Assembly (NCBI GenBank): GCA_023392285.1
Contig: JAEVZK010000083.1
Coordinates: 1-12,226 of the forward strand
From: Armatimonadota bacterium
Lineage (GTDB): Bacteria > Armatimonadota > Fimbriimonadia > Fimbriimonadales > Fimbriimonadaceae
DNA length: 12,226 nucleotides
Reading direction: 5' to 3'
In this document: positions 1 to 6,615 of the stretch, piece by piece
Layout: every line of letters begins with the position of its first letter
How positions within the stretch are numbered: the stretch's first letter is position 1
The notes under the pieces: generated by a model
What the model was told of the DNA's origin: nothing
The model's input: only the letters and a program-made list of their open reading frames with translations
The model's database searches: none
Position numbers and translations under genes: made by a program

Positions 1-105
1 GAAGAGTTTCTGGGCCGCCGCGTCTTTTTAGAACTACATGTGAAAGTTAGAGAGGGATGGCGTATGGATCCTCGCACGCTCCACGAGCTGGAGTACAGCG
101 ACTAA
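1..105 (+). CDS. era: GTPase Era, C-terminal end (partial)
   Basis: The window opens inside a reading frame that ends at TAA 103-105. Its 34 residues include FLGRRVFLELHVKVREGWR, which matches the end of the KH domain of Era, where the family shows a pattern like R-K-V-F-L-E-L-W-V-K-V-K-x-x-W-R. Era is an essential GTPase that binds 16S rRNA near its 3' end and assists assembly of the small ribosomal subunit. Only the last part of the RNA-binding domain is visible; the GTPase domain would lie upstream of the window. The next gene starts one base after the stop, so the two are probably co-transcribed. The assignment rests on this short tail alone, but the tail is characteristic. Confidence 0.85.
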   Translation, partial: EEFLGRRVFLELHVKVREGWRMDPRTLHELEYSD

Positions 106-106
106 A

Positions 107-1024
107 ATGGATCTCGCCCAGTTTCAGACGCAGCTTCGCGTCGATCCTTCCGTTGCGCTTCAAACCCCGGTTCTCAATCCGCAATCCGCAGCTGGCCCGA
201 GCCATCGATTGCAGTTCATCGTCGAGTTTGTAGGCCCAAGAACTACGCCGGCTTCTCTTGCTAACGCACTTTTTGATCCCAAGTGGTATGCAGCCTTGGG
301 CAAGCCTGAGCGCTGGACAATGTCTGCCGCTGATAACCAGTGGCAACCGATGGTCCAGACGATGTCCGGCAGTTACGACTCGATTGCGATTTCTTGGGAT
401 CTTTTGAGTCCGAAAGGCGAGATCACGGCAGAAGCGGCTGCCCACCTCTTTTCCGCGGCAGAAAAGCTGAGCACGCACTTCAACCGACGAGCGATCCCAC
501 TTCCCCATCCAAAGGATGTCTCCGCCGCCGTTGCCGAACTCAAAAGCATCCGAGACAATTTCGACGCTGGCTTTTCTGTGGTGGTTCTGCCTCGACGTGG
601 TCCGGTGGCAGAAAGCAAGTTGTGGATTCTTTGTTCGCGTTTGGGACTTACCTTCGGGAGCCGCTCTGGCACGTTCGATTGGATCGTGCCGGGCACCGAC
701 CAGCTACTCTTTAGCGTCTCGCCTCTGGGCGGTGATGAGAGCTTCAGCCTTGGAAATGTGACTGGCCAGATCGAGCGTGACGGACTCCTTCTCGGCTTTA
801 ATATCCCGACCTCGCCCGCTCCAGAAGCGGCGATGGAGGGCTTATTGAAGGCGGCGCTTTACTTCGGTTCAGAACTGGATGCCGAAATCTTTGACGATCA
901 GGATCGACGGTTAACTGATCAAGTACAGCGCGAATCGAAGCAGGCCCTGACTCAAGTAATTGCAGCGATGAAAAAAGCCGGGATCGCTCCCGGCTCAAAA
1001 GAGGCCCTTAAGCTGTTCGCTTAA
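107..1024 (+). CDS. ZipA-like C-terminal domain protein, no membrane anchor
   Basis: A 305-residue soluble protein. Residues 155-275 resemble the C-terminal FtsZ-binding domain of ZipA: a strand near 155-161 (AGFSVVVLPRR), an amphipathic helix (169-180), a hydrophobic strand (199-206), a segment ending in a strand (226-235), and the typical close with helix EAAMEGLLKAALYFGSEL followed by D-D-Q-D-R-R-L-T (263-270), close to the ZipA pattern D-D-Q-x-R-x-L-T. Residues 35-135 may hold a second, diverged copy or another alpha/beta domain. Unlike E. coli ZipA there is no N-terminal transmembrane helix and no long Pro/Gln linker. ATG 107 lies one base after the era stop with no good Shine-Dalgarno, so translation is probably coupled to era. 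A cell-division role is inferred from the domain only. The 3' end contains the terminator of the facing gene. Confidence 0.6.
   Translation: MDLAQFQTQLRVDPSVALQTPVLNPQSAAGPSHRLQFIVEFVGPRTTPASLANALFDPKWYAALGKPERWTMSAADNQWQPMVQTMSGSYDSIAISWDLLSPKGEITAEAAAHLFSAAEKLSTHFNRRAIPLPHPKDVSAAVAELKSIRDNFDAGFSVVVLPRRGPVAESKLWILCSRLGLTFGSRSGTFDWIVPGTDQLLFSVSPLGGDESFSLGNVTGQIERDGLLLGFNIPTSPAPEAAMEGLLKAALYFGSELDAEIFDDQDRRLTDQVQRESKQALTQVIAAMKKAGIAPGSKEALKLFA
971..995 (-). terminator. Rho-independent terminator of secDF
   Basis: Read on the minus strand, a perfect 8-bp stem AGCCGGGA/TCCCGGCT (995-988 with 983-976) encloses a GCGA tetraloop of the stable GNRA type and runs straight into a T tract (976-971). 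It starts 26 bases past the secDF stop, the normal place for an intrinsic terminator. On the plus strand the hairpin is followed by CAAAA and would not terminate. It lies wholly inside the ZipA-like coding sequence, over codons 289-297. Confidence 0.85.
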
Positions 1025-3561
1025 GGCTCGTCGTCGATGTCGATGCGGCCTGGCTTCGAACTTGCTCGGCGTCGAACTTGTCCATAGCTGCGATTTCCGC
1101 CTGCCTGATTCGGCTGACCTTGGGCAGAAGTCGCCGGTGCTTGGGGAGCCGCCACAGAAGTCCCGACTATACGTGCCTTAGCCGCCTCGTCCAGAGCAAG
1201 ACCGACCAGACCCTTGTGAGGATCCTTCCTCGTCAACATCTTATCGTAGAGGTAGAGAATCGGCGAGGCGTTGTAGATCGACGAATACGTTCCTGAGACG
1301 ATACCTACGAGCATCGCCACGCAGAAGAACTTGAGGTCGGGCGTCGCGGTTCCAAAGGCGATTAGAATTCCGAGCGTCACGACAACCGTCATCGACGTGT
1401 TGACCGACCGCGAGAAGGTTTGAGTGATCGAGCGATTCATCACGAAGGCTAGATCGTGCCCCTTTTCAGGTCGTCTCAGATTTTCGCGTATTCGATCGAA
1501 CACAACAATGGTGTCGTGAACCGAGAAGCCGATCACCGTCAGCATTGCGGTAATGAACAGGGCGCTTATCTCCCAACCGAGAAGATAGCCTACGACAGCC
1601 GCAATTCCTATCACGACCATGATGTCGTGAATCAAGGCTCCCACGGCAGAAATACCGAATCGCAGTCCCGGCAAGAAGCCACCAAGAGAGAAGCCGAATC
1701 GCAACGCAAGGTACACGATAATCAGAAGAGAGCTGAAAATCACCGCCTTTATTGCGTTATTGATCGTTTCTGCCTGAATCGTTCCGCCGACGTGGGTACT
1801 GCTAATTGCTCGAATTTCGCCCAGCCCAGCATCTTTGGCAATCGTTAGGTCAGCGTTCTGATCTCCTGGTTTTACTGCTTCTGTCGGAATGGTTAAGTAG
1901 GCCACCTTGGCACCTGCTTCTCCGCTCAGCTTTACGTTCGCTCCCTTGATACCTGCGCGTTCCAGATTGGATACGATCTGCGGAGTCGCAACCGAATCAC
2001 TGACCTTAAACGCATATTCGTAGCCACCGCGGAACTCGACATTCTGCTTGAAGCCGCCCATGAAGAAGAAGGGGATCGTGATCAGAACCGTAATGATCGA
2101 GATTGCGAACCAGCGAGCGGACTTCTGAACCACCTGAAGTGGATCGGTGTCAGCGCGTGCTTCAAGCTTCTTAAACCAGTTCCTTTCGACTGCATACCAC
2201 TTGATGTTGGTTGCGATGCCCGAGTCGATAAAGAAGAACATCAACGAGCGCGTGACGGTGACGGCGGTGAAGAGAGAAATCACGACACCAATGATCAGCG
2301 TCGTGGCGAATCCCTTAACCGGTCCCGTTCCAAGCTGTGCCAGAACCAGAGACGTGAGGATCGTACACATGTTCGAGTCGATGATCGCCGGCAATGCGCG
2401 TTTGAAGCCCAACTCGATCGAAGCATGTAACGTCTTGCCTTTCTTGATCTCCTCCTTAAAACGCTCGAAGACAAGGATGTTGGCGTCGACTGCCATTCCT
2501 AACGAGAGAATAAAGCCAGCGATGGCCGCAAGGGAGAAGGTCGCGTTAATCAGCTTCAAGACCGAAAGCGTGAACAGCGTGTAAAGCAGAAGCGCAATCG
2601 TCGCCACAAACCCAGGGAAGGAGTAGTAGCCGATTAGGAAAATAGCCGTGATGCCAAAGGCTGCGATACCAGAGGTGACGATCTGCCCAAGGGCCTGCTT
2701 TCCGATGGTTGGGTCAACCTTCTCGGAAGAGAGTTCGGTAAGGCTGACCGGAAGTGCGCCGCCGTTGAGCAAGTCGCTGAGATTCTTCACGTATTCCGGA
2801 GTGAAATTGCCGGTAATGATCGCACCATCCGTGATTCGTGCACCTGGGGCAAGCGGTGCAACCGAGATCACGCGGTCGTCGAGAACGTAAGCCAGCTTTT
2901 CGCCGCTGTTGTAGTTCGCTCGGCTCCACTGACTCATCTTGTCGGTGCCTTCAGGGCTGAAGTGCATTGACGGAATGTATTGTCCAGGGTGGTCTGGCGA
3001 AGGCTCGGAACCGGCGTCCTTCAGTTCGTCACCTTGAAGAATCGGCACCCAAGAGCTGATAATTTCCTTATACTCGGGATCGCCTGGCTTGATGATTTGC
3101 GACGTGTTGCTGCCGTAAGTCTTCTCAAAATAGACGAGCGGATCCTTAGTGTCTGTTGCCTCTACCTCACGATAGGGTCGATTAGGAAACTTCTCAGTTA
3201 CGAGGTTCTTCGCATCATAAAGGAAGAGTTTTGCCGACGTGCCGACTCGCTGCTTTGCCTCCTCGATATTGGTGATGCTCGGAATTTCGACGATAATCTG
3301 GTCAGTCCCCTTTCGCGAGACTGTGCCTTCGGTGGCACCGCCGAGACCTTGAATGCGATTCTCAAGGACTGTGATGATACGGTCGGCCGCTTCGCCCACC
3401 GTCATCTGACCCTTCAGCTCTTTAGTGTTGAGCTGATAGGTCAAGCGGACACCGCCGCTAATGTCTAAGCCAAGCTTTGGCTCGCGCGCCGTGTACAGCC
3501 AGCCGGAAAGGCCGCCAAGGATTAAAACTACGAGGAGAAACAGGTAACTGCGAGACTGCAA
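1021..3561 (-). CDS. secDF: SecD-SecF fusion, protein export membrane subunit
   Basis: A single 846-residue chain carrying both accessory subunits of the Sec translocon, which use the proton gradient to pull exported proteins out of SecYEG on the outer face of the membrane. SecD half: first membrane helix at 5-23, the LGLDISGGV motif at 30-38, a large extracytoplasmic region to about 285, then five helices with the proton-path signature GMAVDANILVFERFKEE (355-371). SecF half: a helix at about 484-500, a diverged VEFRGG (508-513) for the usual DFTGG, and the second signature SVHDTIVVFDRIREN (680-694). A basic and acidic tail from about 790 is not conserved in type. The start is TTG at 3561, set by AGGAG seven bases upstream; no upstream in-frame ATG exists. 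The gene has its own promoter and terminator. Identity is very secure. Confidence 0.97.
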   Translation of the reverse strand: MQSRSYLFLLVVLILGGLSGWLYTAREPKLGLDISGGVRLTYQLNTKELKGQMTVGEAADRIITVLENRIQGLGGATEGTVSRKGTDQIIVEIPSITNIEEAKQRVGTSAKLFLYDAKNLVTEKFPNRPYREVEATDTKDPLVYFEKTYGSNTSQIIKPGDPEYKEIISSWVPILQGDELKDAGSEPSPDHPGQYIPSMHFSPEGTDKMSQWSRANYNSGEKLAYVLDDRVISVAPLAPGARITDGAIITGNFTPEYVKNLSDLLNGGALPVSLTELSSEKVDPTIGKQALGQIVTSGIAAFGITAIFLIGYYSFPGFVATIALLLYTLFTLSVLKLINATFSLAAIAGFILSLGMAVDANILVFERFKEEIKKGKTLHASIELGFKRALPAIIDSNMCTILTSLVLAQLGTGPVKGFATTLIIGVVISLFTAVTVTRSLMFFFIDSGIATNIKWYAVERNWFKKLEARADTDPLQVVQKSARWFAISIITVLITIPFFFMGGFKQNVEFRGGYEYAFKVSDSVATPQIVSNLERAGIKGANVKLSGEAGAKVAYLTIPTEAVKPGDQNADLTIAKDAGLGEIRAISSTHVGGTIQAETINNAIKAVIFSSLLIIVYLALRFGFSLGGFLPGLRFGISAVGALIHDIMVVIGIAAVVGYLLGWEISALFITAMLTVIGFSVHDTIVVFDRIRENLRRPEKGHDLAFVMNRSITQTFSRSVNTSMTVVVTLGILIAFGTATPDLKFFCVAMLVGIVSGTYSSIYNASPILYLYDKMLTRKDPHKGLVGLALDEAAKARIVGTSVAAPQAPATSAQGQPNQAGGNRSYGQVRRRASSKPGRIDIDDEP

Positions 3562-3568
3562 AAAGATG

Positions 3569-3573
3569 CTCCT
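3569..3573 (-). promoter_or_regulatory. Shine-Dalgarno AGGAG of secDF
   Basis: AGGAG on the minus strand is followed by seven bases and then TTG (3561-3559). No ATG or GTG lies in frame nearby, so this site fixes TTG as the start codon. Confidence 0.8.
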
Positions 3574-3593
3574 GGACGTAAAAGCCCGGAGGC

Positions 3594-3599
3594 ATTATA
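3594..3599 (-). promoter_or_regulatory. Consensus -10 box for secDF
   Basis: TATAAT on the minus strand is a perfect sigma-70-type -10 hexamer about 32 bases before the TTG start, giving a predicted leader of roughly 25 bases that includes the ribosome binding site. The -35 region is weak: TTCAAC or TCAACT at 17-18 bases spacing matches the consensus at only three positions. Confidence 0.6.
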
Positions 3600-3610
3600 C
3601 CGAGGTTCGT

Positions 3611-3616
3611 TATACT
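3611..3616 (+). promoter_or_regulatory. -10 box of the oppD/dppD-like gene
   Basis: TATACT lies nine bases before ATG 3626. Transcription would begin at or within a few bases of the start codon, so the message would be leaderless or nearly so; no Shine-Dalgarno is seen. No -35 resembling TTGACA stands 16-18 bases upstream. It lies back to back with the secDF promoter, with about 11 bases between the two hexamers. Confidence 0.5.
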
Positions 3617-3625
3617 AGTTGAAGC

Positions 3626-4624
3626 ATGCCTACTCAGCCGTTGCTTCGTGTTGACAATTTGCACGTCGCCTTTGGCTCTTCCGAGATTCTCCGCGGAGTT
3701 ACATTCGACCTTGAAGCCGGCCAAACGCTTGGCGTCGTGGGTGAATCTGGCTGCGGCAAGTCGATGACCGGATTTGCCATCATGGGCATGATTCCGCCAC
3801 CCGGGAAGGTTACGGCGGGTTCGATCCTTCTGGAAGGGCGCAACTTAGCGGGGGCAAAGGAACGAGAGTATCGAAAAATCCGAGGGAAAGATATCGCCCT
3901 CGTGATGCAAGATCCGTTTACCAGCCTCAATCCTATGATGCGGGTTGGCGATCAGATTGCTGAATCGCTTTGGCTTCATCAGGATATGGATAAGCGGCGA
4001 GCCCGAGTGGAGGCGGTGGGCATGTTGGAAAAAGTGGGAGTGCCGGCCGCGCAAAGTTCTGCGAACAAATTTCCGCACCAGATGTCAGGTGGGCAGAGGC
4101 AAAGAGTCGTTATCGCGATGGCTTTCGCGTGCCGACCCAAGGTGCTGATCGCGGATGAGCCGACAACCGCACTCGACGTGACCCTTCAAGCGCAGATTCT
4201 GCGACTCATTCGCGAATTGCAAGAGAAGGAAGGAACGGCAGTCATGCTCATCTCGCACGATATCGGCGCCATCGCATCGATCTCGTCCCGCATTGCCGTA
4301 TTCTATGCGGGACGAATCGTTGAGACCGGCCCCGCTCCGAAGGTTCTGCGGCACGCAGCCATGCCTTACACTCGCGCGTTGTTGGCTTCTTTACCCGTTC
4401 CTGGGAAAAAGCGCCTCGAATCAATTGAGGGGCAGCCTCCAGATTTATCCCATTTGCCGCAGGGATGTGCGTTTAAGCCTCGTTGCAAATTCCGCATTCC
4501 AAAGTGCGAAGAGGAGCCTCCGCTGCTTCAGGTCGAACCTGATCACACCTCGGCCTGCTGGCGCGCAGACGAGGTGGAGCGGCTCACGATGGCGGAAGAT
4601 CAGACCTCCACTCGGCAGCCCTAG
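3626..4624 (+). CDS. Peptide/nickel-type ABC transporter ATP-binding protein (OppD/DppD family)
   Basis: A 332-residue cytoplasmic ATPase of the oligopeptide/dipeptide/nickel importer family. It shows Walker A GESGCGKS (39-46), the Q loop QDP (95-97), the signature SGGQRQR (154-160), Walker B VLIADEP (173-179) and the switch histidine H211 in ISHD. The C-terminal extension typical of the family follows, with four cysteines (C281, C287, C294, C311); in some DppD proteins this kind of cluster holds an iron-sulfur centre. It would energise import together with two permeases, a second ATPase (OppF/DppF) and a binding protein, none of which is in the window, so substrate cannot be named and the gene looks like an orphan or one half of a scattered system. 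It runs divergently from secDF and ends four bases from the facing gene's stop. Confidence 0.92.
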   Translation: MPTQPLLRVDNLHVAFGSSEILRGVTFDLEAGQTLGVVGESGCGKSMTGFAIMGMIPPPGKVTAGSILLEGRNLAGAKEREYRKIRGKDIALVMQDPFTSLNPMMRVGDQIAESLWLHQDMDKRRARVEAVGMLEKVGVPAAQSSANKFPHQMSGGQRQRVVIAMAFACRPKVLIADEPTTALDVTLQAQILRLIRELQEKEGTAVMLISHDIGAIASISSRIAVFYAGRIVETGPAPKVLRHAAMPYTRALLASLPVPGKKRLESIEGQPPDLSHLPQGCAFKPRCKFRIPKCEEEPPLLQVEPDHTSACWRADEVERLTMAEDQTSTRQP

Positions 4625-4628
4625 AAAA

Positions 4629-5078
4629 CTATTCTTCTTCAGGCGTCCGATCTGGACCGTCTGCTTCCGCGAAAGAACTGCCTTCGTTTGCGTCCGCAGT
4701 GTTCACGTGGCGAATATCGCCTGGATTGACATCGATCTGGTGGGCGTCGTTATCCCGCTCCCAACCGCCGTCACCGGTTCCCGCCTCAAATGCGCCTGCC
4801 TTGGTACCCGCCGGATTATCAGAACGCCACGAGCCGGTATTGCCCGTATCTGGCACAGCTCTAGAAGTGTCGACGTCGGTTAGTTTGCTCGCTTTGTCGG
4901 CCATGCCGGTCCCGACGGCGGAAGTGCCTTCGATTTGCCCCGGCTCGTAACCTCCAACTCCAGCTGCCGTTGCTTGGTCGATGTCAGCTTCCGCTTCTGT
5001 TAGCTGAATCGCCTCGCCTAATCCGAATCCTAAACTTCCAGGTCTTTCTTCCGATTCGATCCTTTTCTCGTCTGCCAT
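4629..5078 (-). CDS. Acidic, probably disordered hypothetical protein
   Basis: I do not recognise this 149-residue protein. It is rich in Gly, Ala, Asp, Glu and Thr, strongly acidic, has no cysteine, no membrane segment and no signal peptide, and little hydrophobic core; it is probably disordered. Two related segments stand out: GSWRSDN (82-88) and GGWERDN (104-110), sharing G-x-W-x-x-D-N. The C-terminus is acidic (PEEE). The start is ATG 5078, six bases after AGGAG (5089-5085); the in-frame ATG at 5084 abuts that site and is less likely. It lies 44 bases downstream of gpsA on the same strand and may be its operon partner. The good ribosome binding site and clean spacing against both neighbours support a real gene. 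Function unknown. Confidence 0.7.
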   Translation of the reverse strand: MADEKRIESEERPGSLGFGLGEAIQLTEAEADIDQATAAGVGGYEPGQIEGTSAVGTGMADKASKLTDVDTSRAVPDTGNTGSWRSDNPAGTKAGAFEAGTGDGGWERDNDAHQIDVNPGDIRHVNTADANEGSSFAEADGPDRTPEEE

Positions 5079-5084
5079 GTCCAT

Positions 5085-5089
5085 CTCCT
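5085..5089 (-). promoter_or_regulatory. Shine-Dalgarno AGGAG of the acidic protein gene
   Basis: AGGAG on the minus strand stands six bases before ATG 5078 and directly touches ATG 5084. The spacing chooses the downstream ATG, shortening the protein by two residues. Confidence 0.65.
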
Positions 5090-5122
5090 GCGATAGTTTC
5101 TACAGGACCGGATCGTTTAGGT

Positions 5123-6106
5123 CTAGGTTCCGACCAGGCCCTCGCTGGGAGTCGAGCGTTCCATCAATAGTGACACTCCGTCCAAAGGTTTCAACGTGCC
5201 TTCCACCACGCGACGGATCGCATCCATCACCGGCACCTCTACCCCGTGAGCTTTTGCGAGAATGCACGCCGCTTCGCAAGTGAGTACTCCTTCGGCGACG
5301 TGTCCGAGCGATTCCAGCAGAGACTTAAGCGTCTTCCCTTCCCCCAGGCCTCGCCCGACTGCGTAATTCCGGCTCAAGGGACTCGCCGCAGTAGCAAAGA
5401 GGTCACCGACTCCCGCGATGCCCATGAAGGTTTCTTGTCGAGCGTTCATCGCCCGGCCAAGAAGGCACATCTCTCGCAAACCTCGAGCCACGAGAGCTCC
5501 CTTTGTGTTATCGCCGAATCCCAGTCCGTCCGAGATCCCCGCCGCAATGGCAACCACGTTTTTCAATGCCCCGGCAAGCTGGAGGCCGATCACATCGTTT
5601 GACAGGTACACGCGAAACGTCCGACACTTATACGCGAGCCTCACGGCATCCGCGTCTTCTTCCCGTTCAAAGGCTGTCACCGCTGCGGTTGGAATTCCCC
5701 GCACAATTTCGATTGCGAGATTTGGGCCGCTAAGCGCGCCCACCCGGGCACCGCTGAGGTGCTCCTGCAGCACAAAGCTGAGCGCTCGCCCGGTTCCCGC
5801 TTCGAGGCCCTTCGATGTAACTAGAACCCTTTCAGATCGGACCGCATCGGCGATCTCGCGCACGGCCGAGGATGGGACCGCCACTACGCTCAAGTCGAAT
5901 GAACCCTCAGAAGTGCCGACCTGGCAGAATTCGACTTCTGCCGGAATTCTAAAGCCGGAGAGAAAACGTATATTTTCGCGGTAGGTCGAGAGCATTTCGA
6001 CCTCCTCCGGAGTGTGGGCTTCCAGAGTGACTTCGTGCCCGTTTCTTCCAAGCAGAATTGCTTGCGCGGTGCCCCACGCCCCCGCGCCCAAGACCTGAAT
6101 CTTCAT
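5123..6106 (-). CDS. gpsA: Glycerol-3-phosphate dehydrogenase [NAD(P)+]
   Basis: A 327-residue cytosolic enzyme that reduces dihydroxyacetone phosphate to sn-glycerol 3-phosphate, the backbone of bacterial phospholipids. The N-terminal nucleotide-binding fold opens with VLGAGAWGTA (5-14, GxGxxG). TSKGLE (97-102) and LSGPNLAIEI (125-134) match conserved family segments. The catalytic helical domain has the lysine motif GALKNVVAIAAGISDGLGFG (179-198, K182) and the segment NTKGALVARGL (200-210), then AGVGDLFATAASPLSRN (231-247). Length is normal for the family. ATG 6106 gives the usual M-x-I-x-V-L-G-A-G start; a GTG at 6130 would add eight residues without homology. No clear Shine-Dalgarno precedes ATG 6106. 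It is divergent from the DUF3592-like gene and probably leads an operon with the acidic protein downstream. Confidence 0.95.
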   Translation of the reverse strand: MKIQVLGAGAWGTAQAILLGRNGHEVTLEAHTPEEVEMLSTYRENIRFLSGFRIPAEVEFCQVGTSEGSFDLSVVAVPSSAVREIADAVRSERVLVTSKGLEAGTGRALSFVLQEHLSGARVGALSGPNLAIEIVRGIPTAAVTAFEREEDADAVRLAYKCRTFRVYLSNDVIGLQLAGALKNVVAIAAGISDGLGFGDNTKGALVARGLREMCLLGRAMNARQETFMGIAGVGDLFATAASPLSRNYAVGRGLGEGKTLKSLLESLGHVAEGVLTCEAACILAKAHGVEVPVMDAIRRVVEGTLKPLDGVSLLMERSTPSEGLVGT

Positions 6107-6156
6107 ATAGGATTGTGTGAAGGTTAACACGTAATCCGTCCGAATTTCATCCGCGA

Positions 6157-6162
6157 TACAAT
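6157..6162 (+). promoter_or_regulatory. -10 box of the DUF3592-like gene
   Basis: TACAAT ends seven bases before ATG 6170 (spacer GTTGTCG). A transcript from it would begin at about that ATG and exclude the ATG at 6161, which overlaps the box. No Shine-Dalgarno and no convincing -35 are present. This points to a leaderless message. Confidence 0.45.
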
Positions 6163-6169
6163 GTTGTCG

Positions 6170-6586
6170 ATGAAGACAAAGGTCGATGTGAACTCATATT
6201 GGCTGGCCCTGCTCCTCATCATCGTCGTGTGCGGATTCGCGTACGGTCGCATCACCTCTCATTCGGCCTGGGTGGGGGGCACGGCGACGGTCATGGGGTT
6301 TATCGACCGGGTAGATAACAGCACCAAGGCGCGAGTCATCCACTATTCTTATGATGTCGGCGGAAGGCACTATCGCGGCGAGGAGACGAGCCGAACCGAG
6401 TTCGACGATTACGGGCCAGTAACCGTCACTTATGCCAAGTCGGATCCTAGCGTCTCTTCAATTCTTCCAGCCACGGTGCAATCGAAATACGTAACCAGCG
6501 TGACGATCAGCATCCTGTCTTTTCTGCCCCTCATTTTTGTCGCGATCGTTGACTTTCGACGGCGACGCGCCGCAAAGTCTGCGTAG
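6170..6586 (+). CDS. DUF3592-like two-helix membrane protein
   Basis: A 138-residue protein with two membrane helices (about 10-26 and 108-126) around an extracytoplasmic domain of about 80 residues, ending in a basic cytoplasmic tail (FRRRRAAKS). The middle region has the layout of DUF3592: a strand with ATVMGFIDRV, then a strand with VIHYSYDVGGRHYRGEE, and a segment near VTVTYAKSDPSVSSIL, which is like the family pattern V-x-V-x-Y-x-x-x-x-P-x-x-S-x-L. The molecular role of DUF3592 proteins is not known to me; they are often found in envelope contexts. The start at ATG 6170 rather than ATG 6161 is chosen because the -10 box overlaps the latter. It lies 29 bases upstream of hslU on the same strand, but hslU has its own promoter-like box. 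Confidence 0.65.
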   Translation: MKTKVDVNSYWLALLLIIVVCGFAYGRITSHSAWVGGTATVMGFIDRVDNSTKARVIHYSYDVGGRHYRGEETSRTEFDDYGPVTVTYAKSDPSVSSILPATVQSKYVTSVTISILSFLPLIFVAIVDFRRRRAAKSA

Positions 6587-6601
6587 AAGCTCTGTTCACG
6601 G

Positions 6602-6607
6602 TATCGT
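6602..6607 (+). promoter_or_regulatory. Possible -10 box of hslU
   Basis: TATCGT ends eight bases before ATG 6616 (spacer AAGAGTCG). The layout repeats that seen before the DUF3592-like gene, including GTCG directly ahead of ATG. No Shine-Dalgarno is evident. The hexamer is a weak match to TATAAT, so it is only a candidate. Confidence 0.35.
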
Positions 6608-6615
6608 AAGAGTCG

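Noticed and set aside
47..508. Minus-strand open frame opposite era and the ZipA-like gene
   Set aside because: It has no recognisable domain and is fully opposed to better supported coding sequence.
1456..1848. Plus-strand open frame opposite secDF (and similar frames at 2147-2584 and 2980-3468)
   Set aside because: They lie inside the highly conserved secDF gene and look like antisense shadow frames.
4293..4883. Plus-strand open frame across the ABC ATPase end and the acidic gene
   Set aside because: It is an out-of-frame shadow of the ABC ATPase gene with no family signature.
6107..6130. GTG at 6130 as the gpsA start
   Set aside because: It adds eight residues before the conserved M-K-I-x-V-L-G-A-G start and has no ribosome binding site.
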